Shown here in pieces: positions 1 to 12,734 of a stretch of 64,000 nucleotides of DNA; within the stretch, counting starts at the first letter, position 1; every line of letters starts with the position of its first letter. The DNA comes from Anadara kagoshimensis. Lineage: Eukaryota > Mollusca > Bivalvia > Arcoida > Arcidae. Location of the stretch: positions 43,586,310-43,650,309 of the forward strand of contig CM037861.1 in NCBI GenBank assembly GCA_021292105.1, written 5' to 3'. Below the pieces are notes generated by a model, which saw only the letters and a program-made list of their open reading frames with translations, was not told where the DNA came from and did not search any database. The position numbers and the translations under genes are program-made.

Positions 1-228
1 GAGACATAAATTGTTGTTATTTACACATGTTAATACATACAGAACATTGAACCAGAATGTTCTGGTTAGAGAGAGAGAGAGAAAGAGAAAGAGAGAGAGA
101 GATGTTCATGTCAATACATACAGACCATTAAACTAGAATGTTCTGGTTAAAAGTGGAGAGAGAGAGAGAGAGAGAGAATGTACATGTCAATACATACAGA
201 CCATTGAACTAGAATGTTCTGGTTAAAA

Positions 229-260
<32 letters not shown>

Positions 261-309
261 GTACATGTCGATACATACAGACCATTGAACTAGAATGTTC
301 TGGTTAAAA

Positions 310-346
<37 letters not shown>

Positions 347-360
347 TACATGTCAATAAA
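1..360. repeat. Compound GA-microsatellite/minisatellite
   Basis: Four to five units of about 60-85 bp each combine a shared block (GTCAATACATACAGACCATT, then AACTAGAATGTTCTGGTTAAA) with a (GA)n run of variable length. The unit therefore contains its own microsatellite. A degraded copy continues to about 430. Confidence 0.9.
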
Positions 361-450
361 TGAGAGGGAGAGGTATATGTCAATATATTACAAACTTATA
401 AACTAGAATGTTCTAATTAAAAGTGAATGTACCAGGTGTTTGTTCAATAA

Positions 451-482
<32 letters not shown>

Positions 483-535
483 TGAAAGAATTTATGATAA
501 AGTTTGTTTTATGAGAGAGTATGACATTGAATTTG

Positions 536-585
<50 letters not shown>
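451..585. repeat. (TG)n and (GA)n microsatellites
   Basis: A TG run at about 451-481 is followed, after about 60 bp of ordinary sequence, by a long GA run to 585. ORFs here are artefacts of dinucleotide repetition. Confidence 0.95.
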
Positions 586-586
<1 letters not shown>

Positions 587-589
587 AAT

Positions 590-1165
590 TATAAGAGAGG
601 GGGATTCATTTGAAGAAACAAATGAATAGGACACAACTGAATGTTTTTTCTGCGACATGATTTCTTTAACAAAATTATCTGTTGTAACATTAAGCCTTCT
701 AGGTCTGGATTTTCAATATTTTGTTCTCATCTTTTATCTCTGTACTTTACATGTATGCTTGTAGTTGTGAATACAGGTTTTCTCTTTAACATGCTAAAGT
801 TTAAACTACACTATTATATGTGACTATATAATATCTAGATATTACACATATACTGTAAATAGACCTGATACAAAGTTTATGTACAACACAACTTGCAAAT
901 CAAAAATTGATATTCTCTACATGTATCTATAATACAATTAACTGTCTTCTAGTATATCATTATGTCTATCATTAAAAAGTAATAACTAAACAATATGTAC
1001 CTGACTAAATTTATTAAAAATATTCTAAATAAAGAGTTAAACAAAATAAAATTCAAACATGTTTTTTTTGGACTGATGAAGTTGTTGGCTAAGTTTAACC
1101 TGTCATGTAAAAACATTATATGGACCAGTCAGATCTCTGGTTATCCTAGTAGTAGTAAACGAAAG
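590..1165. other. AT-rich DNA, nothing recognised
   Basis: No coding signal, splice-linked ORF or clear repeat was seen in this stretch. Confidence 0.5.
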
Positions 1166-1750
1166 ATGGAACAATAGCACTGCTAGGTGGAGGAGGATAC
1201 CCCTGTTTATATTTTTCTTGGTAAAGATCGCAATGGTGACAAAATATAAGTGGCATCATTTTTTTATATTTTCATGAAAAATGGAAGCAAAAACCGAGAC
1301 TCTTGTCAATAATATGCCCCATTCTGTTTAGAAGTGGGGATGGAGTACGATATGCAGGATAAAAAACATGATTTAAATATCAAAGGGGCACAAATCTGAC
1401 AATTTTATTCAGTGTTATCTTCTCTTTTTCTACTTCTGACACAACGTCATATCCTGGTTATCATGTATATTAAGTTTAGTAAAAATCAGTGATTTCCCTA
1501 AAATTTGTAGCAGGATGTAGATTGACAAATCCAGCAGGCCATGGGTCAAGGGGGATACTTTTTTTTAGGTCTTCTGGAGGCAATTTTATGAATTCTAACC
1601 AGCCAAAATGGAGTTTTAGGCGGCCAAAACTGCGTTGCCGGAAAACACTGAAAATATTTTCAATGGTGTTGAAGTACACCAGACAACTATTAAGGGCGGG
1701 CAACGTATTGCCACACTTGCGATAATACCCCCAGTTTCTAGAAATGGACA
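1166..1750. repeat. Interspersed repeat family C, long copy
   Basis: The stretch starts with GCACTGCTAGGTGGAGGAGGATACCCCTGTTTAT-like sequence and ends near GTTTCTAGAAATGG. The same start motif recurs at 37025 and 62303, and the same end motif at about 55863 and 62485. The ends look like those of a dispersed non-autonomous element. ORFs on both strands are not gene-like. The class is uncertain: a large MITE or a Helitron-type fragment. Confidence 0.5.
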
Positions 1751-1754
1751 TATG

Positions 1755-2395
1755 AAAAAGGTATTATATTGTACCATATAGCATAGTGCAGACTCCTGCT
1801 TGCAAGGGTTGGAACACATAACCTCCCACATATGAAGCAAGTGGTAAAAAAGACTATACAAACAAATGCAGTGAAACCTACATCTACACTAAACACTTTC
1901 TGGAATGTATAACATTACACAGGTTTTCTAGTTTACATAATGTCAATGATTAATTTAAGAAACAGATGTCACAAGGAAATAATTCAATTTAGAGATATTT
2001 TCGGTTTTAAGCAAGTTGCACAGCCATGATCAAGTTACGATACTGATAGTTTTAGGCTGCATACAGTTGTACAAAATACACCTGTTACCATCAACTGTCA
2101 GTTTTTCCTTTTTTTATTCATTCAGTTTTTTATGCTTTTTAGATTGATACAAGAAAATCAATTCAGACAGGTGAAGGTCATGTGACAAAGTTCCCTGAGC
2201 CTTGGTGACATGTCATGAAAATTTATGCAGTATCTAAAAGTGTTAACCAATCACAGGATTCGGACCAATACAAACTGATATGTGAAATATATTAAACAGC
2301 AGAGCTGTATCAAATAAGTTGCATAATTTATTACAACATACACAATAACAATAGCAGAGCCAAGAACACAAATGGTTCCCCAATGGAATGGAAAA
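1755..2395. other. AT-rich DNA, nothing recognised
   Basis: No gene, RNA or clear repeat was identified. Confidence 0.4.
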
Positions 2396-2397
2396 AT

Positions 2398-2590
2398 AAG
2401 ATTTATGCCCCAGTCAAGATTTTTTCGATTATATTGAGATGATCATTTCATGGATGGCTGAGGAAACTGGAGTGTCCCAAGAAAATATCAGACTTTTGAC
2501 AAGCAGACTGATAAACTTTCCTGCACTATGGACCTATTCTACTGGAGTTCATCCCCATACCATGTGATCAATACCTCTTGATGTTTCTGC
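2398..2590 (-). repeat. SINE family A, diverged copy
   Basis: The stretch shares the family A body: CCCAGTCAAGATT-like start, ATTGAGAT, GAAACTGGAGTG, and a GACAAGC.GACTGATAAACTTTC segment. The family's sense strand starts with a tRNA-Ser/Leu-like head, so this copy is sense on minus. The head is decayed. Confidence 0.6.
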
Positions 2591-2628
2591 GGAACTCCAT
2601 ATAAGAAATATTTAGGGTTTTATTTTTG

Positions 2629-2651
2629 TGTGTTTTAATTTTTTTTTTTTG

Positions 2652-2698
<47 letters not shown>

Positions 2699-2740
2699 TT
2701 TTTTATTATTTATTTATACATTATTATTATTATTATTTTG
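2629..2740. repeat. Poly(T) and TTA-rich low-complexity run
   Basis: A T tract of about 60 bases is followed by (TTA)n. It could be the A-tail of a retroelement on minus, but no body was recognised. Confidence 0.9.
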
Positions 2741-3499
2741 GAAATGCTAAAATGGTGGACATTAATCCCCAAAAAAGTGTGCAAATAGAATACGAGATCC
2801 AGTCACGCCTACAGAAACGCGAGCATTCACTACCCACTTTGAGCCCCTGGCCCTGGACTTGACTGAATTATTTTTTTTACACAATAATTATGTCGAAGTA
2901 CAATATTTAAGTTAATATTTATAAATGTTCCTTTACAGGAATAGCTAGGTTGTACTAAGAAAATAATGCGTAAATAAAACTAAGAACGAAACAGAACAAT
3001 CCATTGCCAGTGACCTGTGTTGTTATTTACAATTTTTGTGCAATCACAATTTGTAAACAAAAACGAAACTGAAAATGGCTACAGTTCTACAAATTGATCT
3101 CACCTTATCATAAAATAAATCCAATTCTTACGATTATATAGATAAAACTACATGTTGGCAAGTCGTTCTCGTACAGAAGTGCATTAACAGGTGATTATTT
3201 TCATGTTCACAACCACTGCAGACAACCTGCAGGTCAACTCAAAATGGCTTCCTTTAGACGGTGTATTCAAGTTAGGCATTCGAGTTATCTCCCTTTGACC
3301 AATATACAACTTCAGGGTTTTCAGGCAAAAAGTGCTTCCTCATAATAAAAAGTGATACTATCTGCTGTAAAAATCTACATACTTTAATTTACATATTTTG
3401 AGACAACAAATAATTTAAAAATGCCGAATTTCTTTTTCTTTTGCTTTCTCCCATACATCTCTATGATCAAGCAAAGTAATAGTGTTTTATGTGCTTATA

Positions 3500-3692
3500 G
3501 CTTATTAAGATTATTTCACTAATATTAAGGTGGTCAGTTCTGTGGAATGGAGAAAACTGGAGTGCCCAGCAGGAAGCACAACCTTCGAAAAGTAAAGTGA
3601 CAAACCATTTCCCATTGGGATTCGAACCTATTTGTGATCCAAAAGCACACATCTTAGATCACTGGCCCACCAATTGACGGATCGCCGGGCAT
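3500..3692 (-). repeat. SINE family A copy with tRNA-like head
   Basis: Reading minus, a tRNA-like head with a B-box (GGTTCGAATCCCAATGG, at about 3603-3620) precedes the family body. It is derived from a tRNA pol III promoter and is not a tRNA gene, since no cloverleaf can be completed. Confidence 0.65.
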
Positions 3693-3905
3693 GCCCACTA
3701 TGTTCTGACAAAGCGTCGACATGCTTGAATTACACGCAAAAAGAATGAAAACTCTGGCTGAATTGTGCGGTTTAATGACGTCAGTGACACTAGAACGTCA
3801 TTAGTTGCTGTGATGCTGCTTGGGTACCGTAATGGCGGTCAGTGTCGGAACATTGTGAGCGTGGCAGGCGATACGTCGTCCCCTCTAAAAAGGGGATATA
3901 GGCCT
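3640..3905. promoter_or_regulatory. CpG-bearing promoter-like patch with a CRE palindrome
   Basis: This is the most CpG-rich patch in the first 20 kb. It holds a perfect cAMP-response-element palindrome TGACGTCA at 3776-3783, a nearby AACGTCAT half site, and AATGGCGGTC at 3833, resembling a YY1 core. No coding exon could be attached on either strand, so a promoter role is inference. Confidence 0.3.
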
Positions 3906-4025
3906 ATATGCTCACCCGATATTCTTTGAATTCTAAGGAAGTTTATCATTCTTGTACACACTTATTTGATAAAAGTCAGCAAAAACTTTAAGTTTCCCTT
4001 ATCAAAGGTGGTGAGTCGAGTAATG

Positions 4026-4205
4026 TTTTATTTACATCCCAGTCAAGATTCTTTGATTTGTATAAAGACAAGAAGTTTTGACATGGTGGGGTAAACCAGA
4101 GTACCTAAAGAAAAACACCAAACTCTATCATGCGAACCAACAAACATGATCACACTAGGATCTGTCCCAAGACGTAAGATTCAAATTGAAGCCAGGAAAT
4201 TTTAA
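4026..4205 (-). repeat. SINE family A copy
   Basis: Contains CCCAGTCAAGATTCTTTGA, TAAACCAGAGTACCTAAAG and ATCACACTAGGATCTGTCCC, the standard family A body blocks. The head is degraded. Confidence 0.7.
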
Positions 4206-4410
4206 GTTGGCCTTTAAAATATTCAGCAGTTCTCACATACATTTCTACTGACATCTCTGGATTATGAACAATCTTTGTATATAACCATCCTTATGATTTG
4301 CTTGATTAAAAATTTGAAATATAAAAAGTATTTACCACTGATGAAAGTTTAATCTCCCATGATTACCAAGTACCTGTTTAATAAATCTATCTGAGCTGAT
4401 TTTAAATCAC

Positions 4411-4945
4411 TGGAGTGGAGTGGAGTTAGTGTTTTACGCCAAGTCAAAATTTATTCACTTACCGGTATATCAAATCAGTTATTTTAGGGATGAGGAAGAA
4501 AGTGGAGATCTAGGAGAAAACCACCCAACTGAAAAACAAACAATAACTTTCCCACACTAGGATCTGCCCAAATGGGAATTGAACCTAGGTGGTGACTGGT
4601 GAGTTACTATGATCCATAATCCGTCACATCAACAATTTTTGGCAAACAAACTGACACACTATCTCGCACTAGGAATTGCCCAAATGGGAATCGAACTAGG
4701 TGGTGACTGGTGAGTTACTGTGATCCATAAGCCGTCACATCAACAATCTTTGGCAAACAAACTGACACACTATCTCGCACTAGGAATTGCCAAAATGGGA
4801 ATCTAACCTAGGTGGTGACTGGTGAGTTACTGTGATCTGTAATCTGTCACAACAATCTTTGGCAAACAAACTGACACACTATCTCACACTAGGAACTGTT
4901 GAGATGGAATCAAACCTAGGTGGTGACTGGTGTTTGGAAAACATT
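4411..4945 (-). repeat. SINE family A copy with internal tandem expansion
   Basis: A family A body starts at a (GGAGT)n tract. Its inner segment, from the ACTAGGATCTGCCC block through the tRNA-like B-box to the GACACACTATCTCGC block, is then repeated in tandem about 3.5 times. Units are about 109-113 bp, with starts at about 4556, 4669, 4781 and 4890. Confidence 0.8.
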
Positions 4946-7900
4946 CTTCAGTAATGCAACTATTGTACTAAAGAACTTTCCTGCAATCATTGCTGATGAA
5001 TTATTACCAAAACGCTTTAAAATTTAGTAAGCCTACAAAAATTACAATGTTCGTTGGTATATATTTGTCATAATGTCACATCTTGGGAGCTATGATGTTT
5101 TACAAAGTACCAGTACCAGTACTCTTAGTATCAGATACATATGTTAATTGTAAGTAGTAATGTACATGGTGTTTCTTAAAGCTGGGGACATAGGGGATTT
5201 CTTTTTAGCAATAGCTTGCACAGTAGAACACAGGGATGGATTTTCAGAGGCACCATGTCCGCAAAAAGAATTTTCCTCAGCTCTAATGGTACACTTGTAT
5301 CTAGCATTGTTTCCAGAACATCAACTCTAATGTTGACGCACACCATGGGTAAGGGCGCTTCTTTTATTGGAGGGGAGTAATGCTGCAACTATGATCTTTT
5401 ACATGTAATGTCACACATACTTTTCTGTATATATTGTAGTTGTATATAAGGGTACAATGTTAGAGGTACTGGGTTTGAAATTCAACAGAAATAAAAACTT
5501 CTCTGCTTCAATATTATACCAGTAGCTAGTAGGTATCTAATATTTGACCTAGTTAACCAATTATGTAACTCTGCATTGATTTTTTTGTAATAAATAAAAC
5601 AGACAAGTACAAAAATGTGAAAAGGAGTTTATTTTGGAATTTGCATTAGGCGAAGTTAAAGATTGAGATTCTATGATTGCTGCATCGTATTCTGCCAACA
5701 CAACACATACATATATAGGTGAAACACAGCAGGCCGCGAATATGATGACATATAACATGACAAAAATAAATTAAACTCTTAATAATGTACAATCTCCCAA
5801 GCACATAGATCAAGCAAACATACAAACAGTGGTGGCAAAACATATATCAGGAATGTATCTAACTAAAAAGCATGCATATACACTTGTTTTATGAATGACT
5901 TAAATAAATTACAGAACAAGTAGACTTTGATTAAAAAAAAGTCACCATTTTAAAATCAATATCATGTTGCCAAAACTATAATATGAATTGCCAGAACTAA
6001 AATATGAAGGTTTTTATACATCAGAATACTATAAATGTAGGCCTGATTTGAGCACTATTGGACAGCTCCAAACTAAAAGGTTCTTTTCAGATAGCAATCC
6101 CAAAGTAAAGTCAAAAGGTTCTATACAGCAAAATTACAGATGGATGCCTCATTTGAGGACAAATGACATGGATTAGTATGTTTGTTTTTGATTACCAAAG
6201 AGATGGCAAGAGTTGTCACTGATCTTTTTTAAAATCTTTTTCTGATAAATTGAAGGTTTCATTTTTATTTGGAAATCCCAGAGTAAATTCTGGAGGTTCT
6301 ATTCAGCAAATTTATAGATGGATGCCTAATTGCAGCACAATCAAGGCCAAGAATTGTCAATAATCTTTACATTGGATACAGGTATAGAGTTTACACTTAT
6401 AGAGTAAATCATAATGGACACCAACATCTTCAATTCACTTTTGCTTGCCTAGTTACTTTGACTGTACAAGCTTTAGACCCAGAGTCGAAAGATGATGGTG
6501 TCCATTATCAATTTGTAAACTTATGTAAAATTTGTAAAAAAATGTTTCTTGACCTCTCTACTACCCTTAATGACTAGATTTCTCAATTTTTAAGAATCAA
6601 ATGTGTCCAAAATCATGTGAAATTTTTAAGCAATTATTGATATTATATAAGTCACAATGGATAAGTTCCTCTTTTTTTTCCATTAAATCATCAATAATAC
6701 ACTAAGCAATCTTACAACTCATCTGATGACTGCCATTTTATTATGCTATGTCTAAAATGAAATGAAGAAAAATAAGCCCATAGTCTTAGGTAACACTTGT
6801 ATAGCTTGACATGTCAAAACATTTTTTCCAACTTTTTAAATTTTTTTTTACAGTAAAACCTGCTATTGTGACCACCTCTATATGAAGATAATCTGTTCAT
6901 TAAGACCAGTGTATTAAGGTCCATTTGCTTTCACATTTCAACAAAAAGAATGTTTATAATGGTGTATGCCAAAAGTTTCAATTGTTAACAAATGATAGAA
7001 GTAACTTTTATATAAAACAACCTTAATTTATGACTCAAAATGACTACAGAATTTATTCTTGTAATAAAACCTTCTTATAATGTCTCATGATTACTCTACC
7101 CATCTAGTTTGGGTATAACAAAAATTAAAATTTAAAAGTTTTGAACAAACAAACAATTGATAGCGATATAACAAAAAATTTTCTGTACTACTGGTAGTAT
7201 CTTATAAATCTTGATGATAAATCGACAATGTCACAAAGTCAATTTGTGGAAAACAACATTAAAAGACAATTGACTACTGCGATATAAAAATGTTTGCCAT
7301 GATTATTAAGACAAGAACTTACAATTTGTACTACTGCAATATAAAAACACCTGCCATAGTTATAAAGGTAAGAACTTACAATGTGTACTACTGTGATATA
7401 GAAATTCCCATCATAATTATTAAAAACATACAATTTGCAAAATTTCTTGAATTAATTAACATTTAGTAGCACCTGTTAAAACTTACAGAAGTGACAAAAA
7501 CCATAATGTTTGATCATTAAATCCAAACATACACAAATAAACATCAAAATATTAAAAATACTGGTAACTAAAAACATATTTATAAGAAATGGGTAGAAAT
7601 TCTGGGTATAACAAGACAGATTCAATCAACCCAATAATTCTGTCTTGACCTCTGAAAATGGCAAAAAGTATTGTAACTGGTAGATCACAAATGCCAAAAA
7701 ATCACATGTCTACACAGACATCAAAATAGTAAATATATGTACAGATGTAGCAACGACTTAAAAATTGTTTAAAGAAATTTTGAAAATATTTTCCCCAAGA
7801 GCCAAATCCTTCACTCAGGACGACTCTCCTATGAATATGGGCAAGTAATTCATGATGAAGTACAGTATACATGTAAATCTATTTGGAAACAAATAATAAA

Positions 7901-8740
7901 TAACAATAATTTCACAGAAACATGAACTGAATCACAATTTGTGCTCAAGAAATATACAAGAATCTTAATATGATTTAGAAAATGGCAAAAGAAGAGAAAA
8001 AAAAAAATAAATTGAATGTCTGATCACCTATGGGTAGAGATTTAAATCCCTGTATCTACTGCAATAAAGGTACTCTTACAAACAGGCAGAAGTGCTAGAC
8101 AGGACAAGACATATGCGATATATATAAGCTAATATACATTTACAGTAAGAAACAGTGCTATATTCAACTAAAGAATATAAAACAGATCTTTCTTATGTCA
8201 GGTTTTGATTGAAAAACTATTTGTATTTGATTTTATTTACACAGAAAATAAATAATTTTATTCTAGTTCATTTTTGTTGAATTTGAAAGACTTATTTTTA
8301 ACAAAAGTATAAAAAGTTTAAAAAATTATTACAGGGTACAATATATCTAAAGTTATACAGTTAAAACTACATTTTATTTCATCTAAATTGATGTGCTAGA
8401 GCCACAGTTAAAAAGTGAAGGGGAATAACTCTGTTTTTGAAGGGAGATAATTCTGTTTGGGCTACAGAACCTAATTCATCAACTTTTCATATGTCTACAT
8501 TCTGCATGGAATTCAAAGCAGACCACTAAAAAGCAATATTTTCAGCAGACCTACCTTCATTGTAGTGAGAATTGGTGGACACTGTAGGCCATGTCGTGCA
8601 AAGAAGGATAATTCCAAATAGAAACAACATCATTGGAAAGTTACAAATCTTCTTGATTCAAACTTTATTAAAAATTGAGGACTATCCTTTTTTATTAGAC
8701 CAATTGTATAGTCCAAAATAATAGACATACAGTGTTCAAA
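4946..8740. other. AT-rich intergenic DNA, mostly nothing recognised
   Basis: No coding exon could be supported. An ORF-bearing stretch at 5176-5388 is more GC-rich than its surroundings but matches no family I know. A fragment with inverted-repeat-element ends (ACAGTAAAACCTGC) lies at 6851-6925. Confidence 0.4.
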
Positions 8741-8744
8741 CAGT

Positions 8745-8828
8745 AATATTGAGGTGGAGTGGAGTGGAGTGGAGTAAAGACATTTTATGTTTTAGACCAC
8801 TTGGCCACAGAGGGCCCAATATTGAGGT
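8745..8828 (-). repeat. Truncated SINE family A fragment
   Basis: A (GGAGT)n end joins directly to a GACCACTTGGCCACAGAGGGCCC block. This is the two ends of the family with the middle lost. Confidence 0.6.
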
Positions 8829-9054
8829 GGGAACATGGTACAGGACCAAATAAATAAGATAGCAACTCATTTTTTTCATTGTAATGGCAGTGATATGTAT
8901 CAGTGATCAAAATCATTCCAACATTTAATAAATTCTTTTCAAATAAATTTGAAAGTGAACAAATGTTGATAAAATTTAAGTGTCTACTCTGCAGTATATC
9001 ACAGGTCTAACTAAACTAAAGAAAATAAATTAAAAATCAGGGTTTAATTATCAG

Positions 9055-9605
9055 TTTCCCCCTTGCAAGGGTTACTTGATTTATTAATTTTACTTGTAAA
9101 GGTGTATTGGATGTACTTGATTTATCAACTTTACTTTTGGGGTGTACTTGATTTATCCATATAACATGCATGGCTGTAACTGATTTATCCATTTTACTTA
9201 TGGAAGCTTACTTGATTTATCAAAATTACCTGTGGAGGTGTGTTTGATTTATCAACTTTACTTGTGGGGGTGTACTTAATTTTCCATATAACTTGCATGG
9301 GTGTAACTGGTTTATCAATTTTACTTATGGAAGCCTACTTGATTTATCCATTTTAGTTTTCGGAGTGTACTTGATTTATCAATTTTACTTGTGAGGGTGT
9401 ACTTAATTTATCAACTTTACTTTTGGTGGCGTACTTGATTTATTCATTTTTAAGTGTGGGTGGGTGCACTTGATTTATCAATGTCACTTGTAACAGCACT
9501 TGATTAGAGGTGTGACTGATTTATCTTCTTTTTTTAAACTTGTGGGTGTACTTGATTTATCATGTTTACTTCCGGAGGTGTATTTGATTCATCAATATTA
9601 CTTGC
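9055..9605. repeat. Degenerate minisatellite, unit about 36-45 bp
   Basis: The core TACTTGATTTATCAATTTTA followed by CTTGTGG.GGTGTA is repeated about 13 times with considerable divergence. Confidence 0.85.
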
Positions 9606-12560
9606 TATAATTGTAGACCATTAAAATTAATATGTTTACTACAGTACAAGAAATATATCATAAGTATAAATCCTTAGACTATTTTACAATCCCCAATGAA
9701 GGTTTTCATACAGGCATTTTAAGGCATAATCCTTTACAAATATAAGTAAAATTCCTATAATACTATGAGAACAAATATACAATAAATAAATAAAATTTAT
9801 TGCCAAAAATTTACTAAATCTATGACCTTACAACAGCAAAAGTGTGATAATAAAGATATGTCATAAAAATATAAATATATATATATACATACACATGTAT
9901 AACACATTGATTTTTACCCTGTTATAAACGACAAGCAATGCAATGATGAAGACAGTAAAAAAAAATGCATAATATGGAGGACTAGTTTTCTGTGTAATGA
10001 CAGTGCTTCTCTTTGTAAGTATTGTGGGATCAGATTTCAAAATAATTAAGTTAGCATATTATAAATTGGGCTTCAAAGAAAAGAGAGTCATCTTTGAAAC
10101 GTGAATCATAAGTGTGATATTCTGAAAGAATATTAATGTGTGCACTTTTGAAAATTGAAAATTTCAAAAAAATAATTGAGCACATTATAAATTAGCTTTA
10201 AAAGAAAAAGAGTGTCATAAGTGTGATATTCTGAAAAAATGTTATTATGTGCATTTTTGAAACTGTTAAAGGTCTGTTGAAAAGTGGTGGTCTATCACAA
10301 GATCAAATCCTGTAGGAACAGTTCATAAGAGCAAGTACCTGCAGAAAAGCTGCAATACTTAAATAAATGTGTATAATTTTAAAATTATCCATAAAGGCTA
10401 AAATTAGGCAAAACCGTAAAAGGTGATTAAGTCTGACTGTGCAGCACTGAAAAAAAAACCAAATTATTCAAGACTTATCAGTGTCAGTGTTCAAAATAAA
10501 AGCAAGTCTAAACAGTCAGAGACTGGAAACATCTGGGAAGGAGAAAAGTTACTCTTTCAATAGTCCTAATATACCGGTACCACAACAGAAAATGTTGAAA
10601 TTATCAAGACAAGGACTACTTGAAAACTGACTTGTTTCGAACACTGTCAAAGTTAGTCCCTGCAAGAAAGCTAATGTATAATGACAATTATATGATCATA
10701 ATAGCATGCACTAAATGTTTGTGAAAATCCACCAGCAGTTCAATAGAGAAAACTATTGTGTAAAGGTGAAGCAATAGGAATACTAGTATATCACCAAACC
10801 TGTCAAATTATCAAACTTCCATTGAAGCAAGCACAAGCACAAAGATCATAAATAGACAATGTCTAGCTATAAGTACATGATGGTTAAATGTCAAATTTTC
10901 AAATCTCAATGCAGCAAGCATCTGCACAGAGGGAAAGTGATTGGGGGTACAACAATGATTTTAAAATGTATCAAATTTCATTGAAACAAGCACCTGCAGA
11001 GTGGGAAAGAGAAGGGAGATAACTACCACGCAGTTTTTCAAAATGCATCAGATCTCATTACAGCAAGCACCTGCACAGAGAGGGAGTAAAGGGAGATAAC
11101 TACAAATGTTTTTTTGAAATGTACAAACCATCAGCAGCATATTGGACCAAAAAAGCCTGTTTCAAGCACCATGTAAGGGAAGAATAAGACAACGGTTTTG
11201 CATAAGGTTTTTTTAAACTCCTCTACTAAGCAGAGATAAAGCAGTATGATAAATTTTATATACGGTAGGTAAAGTATATATGTACATTTTGTATATACAC
11301 AGGTACAATAAGTAAAAAGATAGGATTTACACAATAACATAAGAAGTATACCATCACAAGTCACTTCAAATACACACCCGACATTTTACCTTTGGAAAAT
11401 ATGCAAAAATAGGATTTCTGTGGCCATTGTTGTTGAAACTTAACTAAGACTGAAAATTGTGGCTATCGCATCTGCAAACTAAGACTAAAAATTAGAGAAT
11501 ATTAACAAAGTTCAAATCATATCATTTTTTTTTTAAAACAGTGAATTACTTCTTATTTCTGATATGGCAACATGTCATGGCATGTGTGATAAGGGAAGAC
11601 AATTCTTGATAGCTTGTTTTTTGAAAAATATAATTTTAAATATAATTTCTTTAAGTTCATAAACATTTCAAAAAAAGTTGTCATGTTGTTTTCAATTTGT
11701 TAAACTATATGAAAAACTTTATGATAAAAAAGTTTAACTTTAAAAAAATTTAAAGGAGAAGCATTTAGCATTGACACAGCATCAGAATGTTTGTTGCGGA
11801 ACATCTGATCACAAATAAATATTTGCTAAGTTTCTTGAAAAACAAAGACACAAGTGTTTCCATTTAAAGTTGAATTGATTTTGAGCAGATTGGCCAAATT
11901 TAATGTTTACACATGACCTGTCAGCCTGATGCAGACTGATGTATTGATTAGATGACATTTAACTTGGTATCATAAGCAAGGTATTGTGTGGGTTCTATGG
12001 CAATGAAAGTTCCTTGGACCAGAGGTCTAGATATTGCTTCAATCTGAATGTATCTCATTGGGACAATCATTTCTATTACAGAATTGGTGTGACTTTAAAC
12101 AGAACAATACTTTAACAAATTTTAAAAATTGGGTTACTAAGAATTATTAATAAGTGGAAATCCAGGATTATGCATTGTAAACTAAGTAAAAACTATAACA
12201 AACTTATGGATTGTCATGTAGTGTGCTGGTAAAACTAAACAAGGATGGGATTTGTTTGTTGTTTCACTTCCTTGTATGATTTCACCAGTGCACTGCATAT
12301 TGTTACCAAAAACTGTAGATTTGAAATGACTTGTGATGGATAATAACACATAGAAGAGTCATAACATACAAAATACAAATTTAATAAATAAAATTTATTT
12401 CCAATATTTGTTCCCAACATAGGCTGCAAATTGTACAGACTTTAAATCATATCAGGACTGGTAACTCGAAACTATTTTAACTGTTACGGATACTTAATGC
12501 CTCTATAAAAAATATAGGCTTCAAGTCTTCGTAACCTCTAAGATAGCTTTGAGTTCTGAT
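9606..12560. other. AT-rich intergenic DNA, nothing recognised
   Basis: No coding signal was found. Some short blocks repeat locally around 10.8-11.1 kb (CAAGCACCTGCA.AG), suggesting a decayed tandem repeat. Confidence 0.4.
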
Positions 12561-12561
12561 C

Positions 12562-12731
12562 TTCAAGTCAAACCTTCCTTAAAGGCCAACTCTGTATAAG
12601 GGTCACCTGCTTTAAAAGGCCAGTAAAATTTATCCCAATCACTCTTTATTCAGGTTATAGAAGGTCCACTTGCCCATAAGGTCCAGTTTTACAGGTTCCC
12701 TTGGATGACCTTTATGGACAAGATTGACCAT
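12562..12731. repeat. MITE family D copy
   Basis: Inverted ends CAAGTCAAACCT and GACAAGATTGACC flank an inner body of AAAGGCC-containing repeats. The same body occurs at 28572, 34407 and 49201. Ends of the form ACAGTC.AACCTG with TA-rich flanks suggest a mariner-type non-autonomous element. Confidence 0.7.
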
Positions 12732-12734
12732 GTA

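Noticed and set aside
147-588. ORFs rich in Ser-Leu or Thr-His in the first 600 bases
   Set aside because: They translate GA/TG microsatellites and have no coding meaning.
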